A stretch of 64,000 nucleotides of DNA, taken from Scylla paramamosain (taxonomy: Eukaryota > Arthropoda > Malacostraca > Decapoda > Portunidae). Below, one piece after another: positions 23,296 through 35,692 of the stretch; position 1 is the first letter of the stretch; every line of letters begins with the position of its first letter. The DNA lies in NCBI RefSeq assembly GCF_035594125.1, contig NC_087192.1, positions 12,928,501-12,992,500 of the forward strand, read 5' to 3'. The translations under genes were made by a program, and so were the position numbers. The notes below the pieces were generated by a model that saw nothing but the letters and a program-made list of their open reading frames with translations, ran no database searches and was not told the DNA's origin.

Positions 23296-23603
23296 ATGCA
23301 AAGCCTCCCATATGAGGAAATTAAAGACGTTACCAGAAATCTGTCTTTTGGGTGTTTTTCAGCATGTTAGGCACCAAAACGATAAATAATAAGGAACTCA
23401 CTCTATGTGGGAATCCAAAAGAAAATTACTGAAAACGTGTCTTCTCAGTGTTTTACGTAGAAAACATTGCGAGAAAAATGTATAATGAATGTTTTATAGT
23501 TCAAAAAATCCAAAAGGCAAAAAACGCAAAAACTCGTGTAAATGCTGAAACTAATGAATAACACTCTTAATTGAGAAACAGAGCAACCTTACTAAATGCG
23601 TGT
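23296..23603 (+). repeat. Inverted satellite segment inside an R array (short class)
   Basis: R stops at ACTGAAAAGA, F runs from CATGCAAAGCCTCCCATATG to ACTAAATGCGTGT, then R resumes with CAAAAACACTAAAAGG. The segment is 308 bp. It carries an internal deletion of about 146 bp relative to the long class, at TACGTAGAAAACATTGCGAG near 23455-23475. The copies at 35693-36000 and 55428-55736 share the same deletion. Confidence 0.85.
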
Positions 23604-26600
23604 CAAAAACACTAAAAGGCAAGTGCTTCGTAAAAGTTGGTTTTATTCCCATGTAATGTGATTGCCCTGCGTTTTAGTGCTTTATTGCCTAACACGCTCA
23701 AAAACACCCAAAGACACTTTTCTGGTAATGTCATTTTTTTCCCACATAAAGCTAGTTTCGCATGGAATTTGGGGTTTTGGTAACTAAGAATGTAAAAAAA
23801 ACACTCAAAATACACGCATTTAGTAAGGTTGTTCTCTTTCTTAATTAAGAGTGTTATTCATGAGTTTAAGTATTTTGGTATCTTAGAAACTTCTACATAC
23901 AGTCGAGTTTTTGCGTTTTTTGCCTTGTCATTCTGGTAAACTATAAAACACTCATTATACACGTTTCTCATTATGTCCTTTTTTTTCCTTATATAGAGTC
24001 CTTTGCATCCATTTTCGAGTTTCTTTTTATGTAACAAGCTCAAAAAAAAACAAAATATACTTTTTTGGTAATATTATTCTAATCCTTCATATTGGTTGGT
24101 TTCCCTCCGTTTTAGCGTTTTTCTACGTAAATCTTTTAAAAGACACGTTTCCAGTAATTTTGTTTTGGATTTCCATATAGAGTGACTTTCATATTATTTA
24201 ACGTTTTGGTTCCTAACATGCTTTTTGGTGCCTTTTGCTTCCCAATATAGAGTGCTTTCCATCCATTTTCGCGTTTTTTGTAGGTAACAATTTCAAAAAC
24301 ACTCAAAATATACCTTTTTGGTAATGTTATTCTATTTCTTCATTTTGGTTAGTTTGCATCCGTTTTAGCGTTTGGTATATAAAAAACACCGAAAAGACAC
24401 ATTTTCAGTAATTTTGTTTTGGATTCCCATATAGATTGACTTCCTTGGGTTTTATCATGTTGGTTCCTAACATGCAGAAAAAAACTCATAAGAAAGTTAT
24501 CTGGCAAACACGTTTAATTTCCCCATATAGGTGGTTTTTCATGCACTTTAGGGGTTTGTTACATAACAGTCCGAAAAAAATGCAAAATTTAACTTTTTTG
24601 AAAATGTTTTTTTTTTTTATATAATTTCCTGAAGTTTGCCCGAATTTTGGCACCTCGTTACCTGTGAAGATGAATAAGAATGAAAAAAAAATCGTATTTT
24701 TTTTTATTTACTTTTTTTTCTCAATAAAAAGTGTAATTTATGGCTTTTAGCTTTTTCGTACTTAGTTAACTTAAAAACAATAATAATATACGTTTCTCAT
24801 AATGTCCTTTCATTTCTTAAAAATAAGGTTCTTTGCATATATTTAAGCGTTTTTATTGGTAACATGATCAAAACACTGAAAATACATGTTTTTGGTAATG
24901 TTATTCTGTTTCACAATAAAGAGTATTTTATATGCGTTTTAGTGTTTTGGTATATAAGGAGCTAAAAACACATAAATGCAAGTTCTTGGTAAAAATTCGT
25001 TTTCCTCCAATGTAATGTGATTGCCCTGCTTTTTAGTGCTTTATTTTCTATCAAGCTCAAAAACACTCAAAAGACACTTTTCTGGTAAAGTCTTTTTTTT
25101 CCCACATATCTATTTTCGCATGCAATTTGGGGTTTTGCTAAGAATGTGAAAAGCACTCAAAATACACGCATTTATTAAGGCTGTTCTGTTTCTAAATTAG
25201 GAATGTTATACATAAGTTTCAGCATTTTTGTATCTAGGAAACCTCTCCATATACACGAGATTTTGCGTTTTTTGCCTTGCGGTTCTTTTGAACTATAAAA
25301 CACTCATTATACACTTTTCTTGCAATGTCCTTTTATTTCCCAATATAGAGTGCTCTGCATCAATTTTCGCATTTTTTGTAGGTAACATGCTCAAAAACAC
25401 TCAAAATATATCTTTTTAGTAACGTTTTTCTATTTCTTGATATTGATTTTGGCCTTTTTTTACGTAAAACACTGAGAAGACACGTTTTCAGTAGCTTTTT
25501 TTTTGGATTCCCATATAGACTGAGTTCCTTATTATTTATCGTTTTGGTGCCTAACATGCTAAAAAACACTCAAAAGACATAGTTCTGCTAAGGTCGTTTA
25601 ATTTCCTCATATAGGAGTCTTTGCATGCACTTTAAGGTTTTGTACATAACAGTCCGAAAAAAAAAACAGGAAAATTAACTTTTTTGATAATACTCTTTGA
25701 TCATATGATTGCCCTGAATTTTTCCAGAATTTTGGCATCTCGGTACCTATGAATATGAATAACAAAAAAAAAAAAAAAAAATCCTATCTTTTTTATATTT
25801 TTATTTTTTTATTTTCTAAAAAAAGAGTGTTATTGGTGGGTTTTAGCTTTTTGGTACTTAAGGAACTTAAAAAAAAACACTCATAATACACGTTTCTCGT
25901 AATATCCTTTTGTTTCCCAAACATAATGTTCTTTGCATGTAATTAACCGTTTTTATAGATAACAATATCAAAAACAATCAAAATACATGTTTTTGTTAAT
26001 GTTGTTCTGGTTCTCCATAAAGTTTGTTTTTGTATGCGTTTTAGCGGTTTGGTATATAAGGACATCAAAAACACTTAAAGGCAAGTTTTTGGTATAAATT
26101 GGTGTTATTCCAATGTAATATTATTAGAGTGCTTTGCATCAATTTTCGCGTTTTTTTGTAGGTAACAAGCTCAAAAACACTCAAAATATACCTTTTTGGT
26201 AATGCTTTTCTATTTCTTGATATTGGTAGGTTTGCATCCGTTTTAGCGTTTTTTGTACGTAAAAGAAAGAAAAAACACGTTTTCAGCAATTTTGTTTTGG
26301 ATTCTCATATAGAGTGAGTTCCTTATTATTTATCGTTTTGGTGCCTAACATGCTGAAAAACACTCAAAAAACAGATTTCTGGTAAGGTCGTTTAATTTCG
26401 TCATATAGGAGTCTTTGCATGCACTTTAGGGTTTGGTACATAACAGTCCGAAAAAAAAGCTAAAATTTTCTTTTTTGATCATTTTTGTTTTAACATATAA
26501 TAGTCCTGAATTTTCCCAGAATTTTGGCATCTCGGTACCTATGAAGATGAATAACAAAAAAAAAAAACTATTTTTTTTATTTTCTTACTTTTTTTTTCTA

Positions 26601-27480
26601 AATAAAGAGTGTTATTTGTGGGTTTTAGCTTTTTGGTACTTAAGAAACTTAAAAACACTCATAATACACGTTTCTCGAAATGTCCTTTCGTTTCCTGCAT
26701 ATAACACTTACAATATACACATTTCTCGTAATGTCCTTTCGTTTCTTAAACATAAGGTTTTTTGCATATATTTTAAGCGTTTTTATAGATTACATGATAA
26801 AAAACACTCAAAATATATGTTTTTGGTAATTTTATTTTCTTTCTTCATAAAAAGTGTTTTGCATGCGTTTTAGCGTTTTCGTATGTAATTAGCTCAAAAA
26901 CACTTAAAGGCAAGTTCTTGGTAAAAGTTGTTATTATTCCCATGTAATGTGATTCCCCTGCTTTTCAGTGCTTTATTGCCTAACACACTGAAAAACACTC
27001 AAAAGACAATTTTCTGGTAATATCATTTTTTTCCCACATAAAGCTAGTTTTGCATGGAATTTGGGGTTTTGGTAACTAAGAATGTGAAAAAAAACTCAAA
27101 ACACAGGCATTTACTAAGGTTGTTCTATTTCTTAATTAAAAGTGTTATTCATGAGTTTCAGCATTTTGGTATGTAAGAAACTTTTCTAATACACACATTT
27201 GGTAAGGTATTTCTGTTTCAAAATTAAAAGTGTTATTCATGAATTTCAGGTTTTTGGTATGTAAGAAACTTCTTTATGTACACGAGTTTTTGAGTATTTT
27301 ACCTTGTGGTTCTTGTCAAACTATAAAACACTCATACACGTTTCTCGTAATGTCCTCTTCTTTGCCAATATAAAGTGCTTTCCATCCATTTTTGCTTTTT
27401 TTGTAGGTAAGAAGCTCAAAAACACATCAAAATATATTTTTTTGATAATGTTATTCTATTTCTCCATATTCGTTGGTTTG
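23604..27480 (-). repeat. Satellite HORs, R orientation
   Basis: Anchors lie near 24647, 25737 and 26529. The spacing before the first is about 1.79 kb because it spans the inverted segment. The spacing 25737-26529 is short (about 792 bp) owing to a deletion junction near 26120 (CAATGTAATATTATTAGAGTGC), which joins two HOR positions that are separate in copy 2 near 39590-39940. A short local duplication of the ACATTTCTCGTAATGTCC box occurs near 26700-26740. The 146-codon open frame 26433-26873 lies across one anchor and A/T tract and is not a credible gene. Confidence 0.85.
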
Positions 27481-30400
27481 CATCCGATTTAGCATTTTTC
27501 TACGTAAAACACTGAAAAGACACTTTTTCCGTAATTTTGTGATGGATTCCCACATTTAGTGACTTCCATATTATTTATCGTTTTGGTGCCTAACATGCTG
27601 AAAAAAAAACAGAAAAGACAGGTTTCTGGTAAGGTCGTTTAATTTCCCCATATAGGTGGCTTTGGATGCACTTTAGGGTTTGGTACATAATTGTCCGAAA
27701 AAAAAGCTAAAATTTACTCTTTTTCATAATGTTCTTTTTTCACATATTTTCCCTGAATTTTGGCAGAATTTTAGAATCTCGGTACCTATGAAGATGAATA
27801 TAAAAAAAATCCTATTTTTTTTATTTATTTTTTATTTTTTTCCCTATAAAGAGTGTTATTTGTGGGTTTTAGCTTTTTGGTACTTAAAGAACTTAAACAC
27901 TCATAATACTCGTTTCTCGAAATGTCCTTTCGTTTCCTGAACATAAGATTCTTTGCATGTATTTAAGCGTTTTTATAGGTAACATGATCAAAAACACTCA
28001 ATATACAAGTTTTTGGTAATGTTATTCTGTTTCTAAATAAAGGGTGTTTTGCATGCGTTTTAGCGTTTTGGTATATAAGGAGCTCAAAAACACAGAAAAA
28101 AACACTTGGTAAAAGTTGATTTTATTCCCATGTAATGTGATTGCCCTGCTTTTTAGTGCTTTATTGCCTATCATGCAAAAAAAAAAAAAAAAACACAAAA
28201 GACATTTCTGGTAATGTCATTTTTTTTTTCCCACATAAAGCTACTTTCACATAAAATTTTGGGTTTTGGTAACTGAGAATGTGAAAAACACTCAAAATAC
28301 ACGCATTTGGTAAGGTTGTTCTGTTTCTTAATTAATAGTGTTATTCAGGAGTTTCACCATTTTGGTATCTAAGGAACTTCTCCATATATACGAGTTTTTG
28401 CCTTGTGGTTCTTGTGAAACTATAAAACACTCATCATGCAAGTTTCTCGTAATGTCCTTTTGTATCTCAATATAGAGTGCTTTTTATCCATTTTCGCGTT
28501 TTTTGTAGATAAGAAGCTCAAAAACACTGAAAATATACCTTTTTTGGTAATGTTATTCTATTTCTTTATATTCGTTGGTTTGCATCTGCTTTAGCGTTTT
28601 TCTACGTAAAACACTGAAAAGACACTTTTTCAGTAAATTTGTGATGGATTCCCATATTGAATAACTTCCATATTATATATCGTTTTGGTGCCTAACATGC
28701 TGAAAAACACTCAAAAGACAAGTTTCTCGTAAAGTCGTTTAATTTCCTCATATACGTGGCTTTGCATGCACTTTAGGGTTTGGTACATAACAGTCCGAAA
28801 AAAAAAGCTAAAATTAAATTTTTTTCATAATTTTTTTTTCACATAGTTTTCCTGAATTTTGCCAGAATTTTGGCATCTTGGTACCTATGAAGATGAATAA
28901 CAAAAAAAATAAATAAATTCCTATCTTTTTATTCATTTATTTATTTATTTTTCTATAAACAGTGTTATTCATGGGTTTTAGCTAAATGGTACTTAAAGAA
29001 CTTAAAAACACTCGTAATACATGTTTCTCGAAATGCCCTTTAATTTCCCAAACATAAGGTTCTTTGCATGTATTTAAGAGTTTTTATAGGTAACATGATC
29101 AAAAACACTCAAAATACATGTTTTTGGTAATGTTATTCTCTTTCTCCATAAAGGGTGTTTTGCGTTCGTTTTAGCGTTTTGGAATATAAGAAGCTCAAAA
29201 CCACTTAAAGGCAAGTTGTTAGTAAAAGTTAGTTTTACTTCCATGTAATGTGATTGCCCTGCTTTTTAGTGTTTTATTTTCTATCAAGCTAAAAAAAAAA
29301 AAACACTTAAAAGACACTTTTCTGGTAATGTCATTTTTTTCCCACATAAAGCTACTTTCACATAGAATTTGGGGTTTTGGTAACTAAGAATGTGAAAAAC
29401 ACTCAAAATACACGCATTTGGTAAGGTTGTTCTGTTTCTCAATTTAGAGTGTTATTCAGGAGTTTCAGCATTTTGGTATCTAAGAAACTTCTCCATATAT
29501 ATGAGTTTTTTGCGTTTTTAGCCTTGTGATTCTTGAGAATCTATAAAACACTCATTATACACGTTTCTCGTAATGTCCTTTTGTTAACCAATAGAGAAAG
29601 AGAAAAAAAACACAAAAGACAGATTTCTCGTAAAGTCGTTTAATTTCTCCATATAGTTGGCTTTGCATGCACTTCATGGTTTGGTACATAACAGTCCGAA
29701 AAAAAAGATAAAATTAACTTTTTAGATAATGTTCTTTTTGCACATAATTTCCCTGAATTTTGCCAGAATTTTGGCATCTCAGTAGCTATGAAGAAGAATA
29801 ACAAAAAAAAAAAAAGAATCCTATTCTTTAATTATTTCTTTATTTTTTCTCTATAAAGAGGTTTTAGCTTTTTGGTACTTATGGAACTTAAAAACACACA
29901 TAATACACGTTTTTCATAATGTCCTTTCGTTTCCCAGACATAGGGATCTTTGCATGTATTTAAGCGTTTTTAGAGGTAACATGATCAAAAATACTCAAAA
30001 TAAATGTTTTTGGTAATGTTAATCTGTTTCTCCATAAAGGGTGTTTTGCATGTGTTTTAGCGTTTTGGTATATAAGGAGTTAAAAAACACTTAAATGTTG
30101 GTTTTATTCCCATGTAATGTGATTGCCCTCCTTTTTAGTGCTTTATTGCCTAACTCTCACAAAAACCCTCAAAAGATACTTTTCTGGTAATGTCATTTTT
30201 TTCCCCACATAAAGCTAGTTTCGTATGCAATTTGGTGTTCTAGTAACTAAGAATGTGAAAAACACTCAAAATGCACTCAATTAGTAATGTTATTCTGTTT
30301 CTTAATTAAGAGTGTTATTCAGGAGTTTCAGCATTTTGGTATCTAAGAAACTTCTCCATATATACTAGTTTTTGCGTTTTTTGGTTCGTGGTTCTTGTGA

Positions 30401-31265
30401 AACTATAAAATACTCATTATCCACGTTTCTCGTAATGTCTTTTTATTTCCCAATATAGAGTGCTTTGCATCCATTTTCACGTTTTTTTTTTTGTTGGTCA
30501 CAAGCTCAAAAATACTTAAAATATACCTTTTTGGTAATGTTATTCTATATCTTCATATTGTTGTTTCCATCCGTTTTAGCGTTTTTTACGTAAAACACTG
30601 AAGAGACACGTTTTCAGTAATTTTGTTTTGGATTCCCATATAGAGTGACTGCCATATTATTTATCGTTTTGGTACCTAATATGCTGAAAAACATTCCAAA
30701 GACAGTTTGTAAAGTCGTTTAATTTCCCCATATAGATGGCTTTGCATGCACTTTAGGGTTTGGTACAATACAGTCCGAAAAAAAAAGCTAAAATTAACTT
30801 TTTCGATAATGTTCTTTTATCCACATAATTTCCCTGAATTTTAACAGAATTTTGGCATCTCGGTACCTCTGAAGATGAATAACAAAAAAAAAATTATTTT
30901 CTTTTCTTTTATTTATTTATTTTTATTTATTTATTTATTTTTTTTTTTTGTTTTGTTTCTTCATAAAGAGTGTTATTTGTGGGTTTTAACTTTTTGGTAT
31001 TTAAGTAACTTAAAAACACTTATAATACACGTTTCTCGTAATATCCTTTCGTTTTTCAAACAGGATTCTTTGCATGTATTTAAGCGTTTTTATAGGTAAC
31101 ACGATCAAAAACACTCAAAATACATGTTTTTTGTAATGTTTTTGTTTTTCTCCATAAAGGATTTTTTGGTTTTAGCTTTTTGGTATATAAGGAGCTCAAA
31201 AATATTTAACGGCAAGTTCTTGGTAAAATTTGGTTTTATTCCCATGTAATGTGATTGCCCTGGCT
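27481..31265 (-). repeat. Satellite HORs, R orientation, more divergent block
   Basis: Anchors lie near 27773, 28876, 29773 (variant CTCAGTAGC) and 30855. A deletion-type phase jump near 29590-29610 (GTTAACCAATAGAGAAAGAG) shortens one unit to about 0.9 kb. The A/T tracts here are long; 30890-30955 is a run of TTTA repeats and T-runs. I see no exact large-scale partner for this block elsewhere in the window. No gene is visible. Confidence 0.85.
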
Positions 31266-31580
31266 TTTAGTGCTAATAACATTACCAAAAACATGTATTT
31301 TGAGTGTTTTTTTTATCATATTTCCAATAAAAACGCTTAAATGACATTACCAGAAAAATGTCTTTTAAGTATTTTTGAGCGTTATATGCAACAAAGCACT
31401 AAAAAGCAGAAAAATCACATAACTTGGGTATAAAACCAACTTTTACGAAGAACTTGCCTTAAATGTTTTTTTTTAACTCCTTACATACCAAAACGCTAAA
31501 ACGCATGTAAAACACCGTTTATGGAGAGCAAGGCAACCTATATGGAAAAATTACTCGACTTTACCAGAAAAACATTGAAA
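31266..31580 (+). repeat. Unique inverted segment, left arm of a nested palindrome
   Basis: R switches to F at about 31266. The stretch 31267-31345 is the exact or nearly exact reverse complement of about 32170-32243, and 31345-31520 that of about 31990-32170. It differs in breakpoints from the six recurrent inverted segments. Relative to the right arm, about 0.3 kb containing the anchor region is missing near 31530. Confidence 0.8.
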
Positions 31581-31671
31581 AAAATTGAAAACATTGAACA
31601 TTGAAAAAGAAAAACATTGAAAAGACAGGTTTCTGGTAAAGTTGAGTAATTTTTCCATATAGGTGGCTTTG
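31531..31671. repeat. Hairpin at the centre of the nested palindrome
   Basis: The left arm (31531-31575, GGCAACCTATATGGAAAAAT onward) is almost perfectly complementary to the right arm (about 31626-31671, ending ATTTTTCCATATAGGTGGC). The loop (about 31572-31624) is made of irregular ACATTGAAAA microrepeats seen nowhere else in the window. About 45 bp per arm could extrude as a cruciform or cause replication slippage. Confidence 0.8.
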
Positions 31672-34600
31672 CCTGCACTTCAGGGTTTGGTACATAACGC
31701 CGGAAAAAAGCTGAAATTATTATTTTTTTAAATTTGCCTGAATTTTTCCAGAATTTTGGTATCTCAGTACCTATGAATATGAATAACAAATTTTTTTTTT
31801 CTCTATGAAGTGTTATTTGTGTGTTTTAGCTTTTTGGTGCTTAAGGAACTTAAAAACACTCATAATACACGATTTTCTTAATGATTTTTTCTTATACAAA
31901 CATAGGGTTCTTTACATGTATTTAAGCATTTTTATAAGTAACTTGATCAAAAACACTCAAAATACATATTTTTGGTAATGTTACTCTGTTCCTCCATAAA
32001 GGGTGTTTTACATGCGTTTTAACGTTTTGGTATGTAAGGAGTTAAAAAAAACACTTATAGGCAAGTTCTTCGTAAAAGTTGGTTTTATACCCAAGTTATG
32101 TGATTTTTCTGCTTTTTAGTGCTTTGTTGCATATCACGCTCAAAAACACTTAAAAGACATTTTTCTGGTAATGTCATTTAAGCGTTTTTATTGGAAATAT
32201 GATAAAAAACACTCAAAATACATGTTTTTGGTAATGTTATTCTGTTTCACCATAAAGTGTATTTTGCATACGTTTTAGTGTTTTGGTATATAAGGAGCTC
32301 AAAAACACTTAAAGGCAAGTTCTTATTAAAAATTTGTTTTATTCCAATGTAATGTGATTGCCCTGCTTTTCAGTGCTTCTTTGCCTAACACGCTCAAAAA
32401 CACTCAAAGGCATTTTTCTGGTAATGTCATTTTTTTCCCACATAAAGCTGGTTTCGCATGCAATTTGGGGTTTTGAAAACTAAGAATGTAAAAAAGCACT
32501 CAAAATATGCACATTTAATAAGATTGTTCTGTTTCTCAATTAAGAGTGTTGTTCATGAGCTTCAGCATTTTGGTATCTACGAAACTTCTTCATATACACT
32601 AGATTTTCCATCTTTTGCCTTATGGTTCTTTTGAACTATAAAACACTCATTATACACTTTTCATGCAATGTCCTTTTCTTTCCCATTATATAGTGCTTTG
32701 CATCAATTTTCGTGTTTTTTATAGGTAAAAAGCTCAAAAACACTCAAAATATACCTTTTTGGTAATGTTTTTCTATTTCTTTATATTGGTTTGTTTGCAT
32801 CCGTGTTAGCGTTTTTCTACGTAAAACACTGAGAAGACATGTTTTCAGTAATTTTGTTTTGAATTCCCATATAGAGTGAGTTCCTTATTATTTATTGTTT
32901 TGGTGCCTAACATGCTGAACAACACTCAAAAGAGAGATTTCTGATCAGGTGGTTTAATTTCCTTATGTACGAGACTTTGCATGCACTTTTGGGTTTGGTA
33001 TATAAAAAAGCTAAAATTAACTTTTTTGGTAATATTCTTTTATCATATAATTGCCCTGAATTTTCCCAGAATTTTGGCATTTTGGTACCTATGAAGGTAA
33101 ATAAAAAAAATTTAAAAAATCCTATTTTTTTTTTATTTTATTTATTTATTTATTTTTTGTCAATAAAGGGTGTTATTTGTGGGATTTACCTTTTTGGTAC
33201 TTAAGGTACTTAAAAAACACTCATAATACACGTTTCTCGTAATGTCCTTTCGTTTCCCAAACATAAGGTTCTTTGCATGTATTTAAGCGTTTTTATAGAT
33301 AACGTGATCAAAAACACTCAAAATACAAGGTTTTGGTAATGTTATTCTGTTTCTCTTTAAAGTGTGTTTTGAAAGTGTTTTAGCAGTTTTGTATAAAAGG
33401 AGCTCAAAAACACTTAAAGGCAAGTTCTTGGTAAAAAATGGTTTTATTCCAATATAATGTGATTGTCCAGCTTATGAGTGCTTTATTACCTATCACGTTG
33501 AAAAACATTCAAAAGATACTTTTCTGGTAAAGTCTTTTTTTCCCCACAAAGCTATTTTCGCATGTAATTTGGGGTTTCTGGTAACTAAGAGTGTGAAAAG
33601 CACTCAAAATACACGCATTTATTAAGGTTGTTCTGTTTCTCAATTAAGAGTGTTATTCATGAGTTTCAGCATTTTGGTGTCTAGGAAATCTCTCCATATA
33701 CACGAGTTTTTGCGTTGTTTGCTTTGTGGTTCTTTTGAACTATAAAAATCTCATTATACACTTTTCTTGCAATGTCCTTTTGTTTCCCAATATAGAGTAC
33801 TTTGCATCAATTTTCGCGTTTTTGTAGGTAAAAAGCTCAAAAACACACAAAATATACATTTTTGGTAACGTTTTTCTATTTCTTGATATTGGTTAGTTTG
33901 CTTCCGTTTTAACGTTTTTCAACGTAAAACACTGAGAAGAAACGTTTTTAGTAACTTTATTTTGGATTCCCATATAGAGTGAGATCCTTATTATTTATCG
34001 TTTTGGTGCCTAACATGCTTAAAAACACACAAAACAAAGATATCTGGTAAGGTCGTTTAATTTCCTCATATTGGAGGCTTTGCAGGCACTTTAGGGTTTG
34101 GTACATAACAGTCCGAAAAAAAAAAGCTGAAATTAACTTTTTTGATAATATTCTTTTATCATATAATTGCCCTGAATTTTTCCAGAATTTTGGCATCTCG
34201 GTACCTATGAAGATGAATAACAAAAAAAAATCCTATTTATTTTATTTTTTTTATTTTTTATTTTCTATATAAAGAGTGTTATTTGTGAGTTTTAGCTTTT
34301 TGGTACTTAAGGAACTTATAAAAACACTCATAATACACGTTTCTCGTAATGTCCTTTTGTTTCACAAACATAATATTCTTTGCATGTACTTAAGCGTTTT
34401 TATAGATAACATGATCAAAAACACTCAAAATACATGTTTTTGGTAATGTTATTCTGTTTCTCCATAAAGTTTGTTTTTCATGCGTTTTAGCGGTTTGGTA
34501 TATAAGGGGTTAAAAAACACTTAAAGGCAAATTCTTCTCATGTAATGTGATCGTTCTGCTTTTTAGTGCTTTGTTGCATATCACGCTCAAAAACACTCAA

Positions 34601-35692
34601 AATACACTTTTCTGGTAATGTTTCGCATGTAATTTGGCATTTTTGTAACTAAGAATGTGAAAAACACTTAAAATACACAATTTGGTAAGGTAGTTCTGTT
34701 TATCGATTAAAAGTGTTATTCATGCATTTCATCATTTTGGTATGTAAAATTTTTCTATATACACGAGTTTTTACGTTTATTGCCTTGTGGTTCTTTTAAA
34801 ACTATAAAACACTCATTATACACATTTCTCGTAATGTCCTTTTGTTTCCTAATATACAGTGCTTTACATCCATTTTTGCATTTTTTGTAGGTAATAAGCT
34901 CAAAAACACTCAAAAAATATCTTTTTGGTATTGTTATTCTATTTCTTCATATAGGATGGTTTGTATCCGCTTTAGCGTTTTTCTACGTAAAACACTGAAA
35001 AGACACGTTTTCAGTAATTTTGTTTTGGATTCACATATTGACTGATTTTCATATTATTTATCATATTGGTGCCATATTGGTGCTGAAAAACATTGAAAAG
35101 ACAGGTTTCTGGTAAAGTCGTTTAACCTATATAGGTGGCTTTGCATGCACTTTAAGTTTTGGTACATAACAATCAGAAAAAAAAGCTATATTTAACTTTC
35201 ATGATAATGTTCTTTTTTTTTCACATAAATTCCCTGAATTTTGGCAGAATATTGGCAATTCGGTACGTATGAAGATGAAAAACAAAAAAACAAAAAAATT
35301 TCCATTTTTTTTTTTATTTATTCATTTATTTTTTTTTCTAAAGAGTGTTATTTGTGGGTTTTAGCTTTTTTGGTACTGAAGGAACTTAAAAATCACTCAT
35401 AATACACGTTTCTCGTAATGTTCTTTCGTTTCCCAAACATAAGGTTCTTTGCATGTATTTAAGCGTTTTTTTAGATAACATGATAAAAAACACTCAAAAT
35501 ACATGTATTTGGTAATGTTATTCTGTTTCTCCATGAAATGTATTTTGCATGCGTTTTAGCGTTTTGTTATGTAAGGAGCTCAAAAACATTTAAAGGCCAG
35601 TTCTTGGTAAAATTTGGTTTTATTCCCATGTAATGTGATTGCCCTGGCATTTAGTGTTTTATTGCGTACCACGCTTAAAAACACTGAAAAGA
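31625..35692 (-). repeat. Satellite HORs, R orientation, start of super-repeat copy 2
   Basis: Anchors lie near 31758, 33078, 34192 and 35253. The first part (31625-32245) is also the right arm of the nested palindrome. A phase jump near 32172 (GTCATTTAAGCGTTTTTATT) is shared with 20880-20900 in the first R block. The last part carries the TTTATCGATTAAAAG variant at about 34700. No gene is visible. Confidence 0.85.

Larger units (their letters stand above)
21790..27480 (-). repeat. Segmental copy 1 of a multi-HOR super-repeat
   Basis: This block aligns by eye with 34207-41235 (copy 2) and 53880-59895 (copy 3). The order of HOR variants is the same: AGGGGTTAAAAAACAC unit, TTTATCGATTAAAAG unit, short inverted segment, CTTTTTGGTGCC junction, and a unit with the frame beginning MYLGNLSIYTRF. 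The TCTAATACACACATTTGGTAAGG unit comes last. Offsets to copy 2 are about 12.40 kb at the inverted segment and 13.5-13.8 kb further on. The change is explained by one HOR missing here between 23.6 and 25.2 kb and a roughly 0.3-kb deletion near 26120. Confidence 0.75.

Noticed and set aside
26433..26873. 146-codon open frame, the longest outside the LINE
   Set aside because: It runs across an anchor and its T-rich tract, is dominated by Phe/Leu/Lys/Asn/Ser from A/T-rich codons, and shorter versions of the same frame recur wherever the same HOR phase occurs. It matches no family I know.
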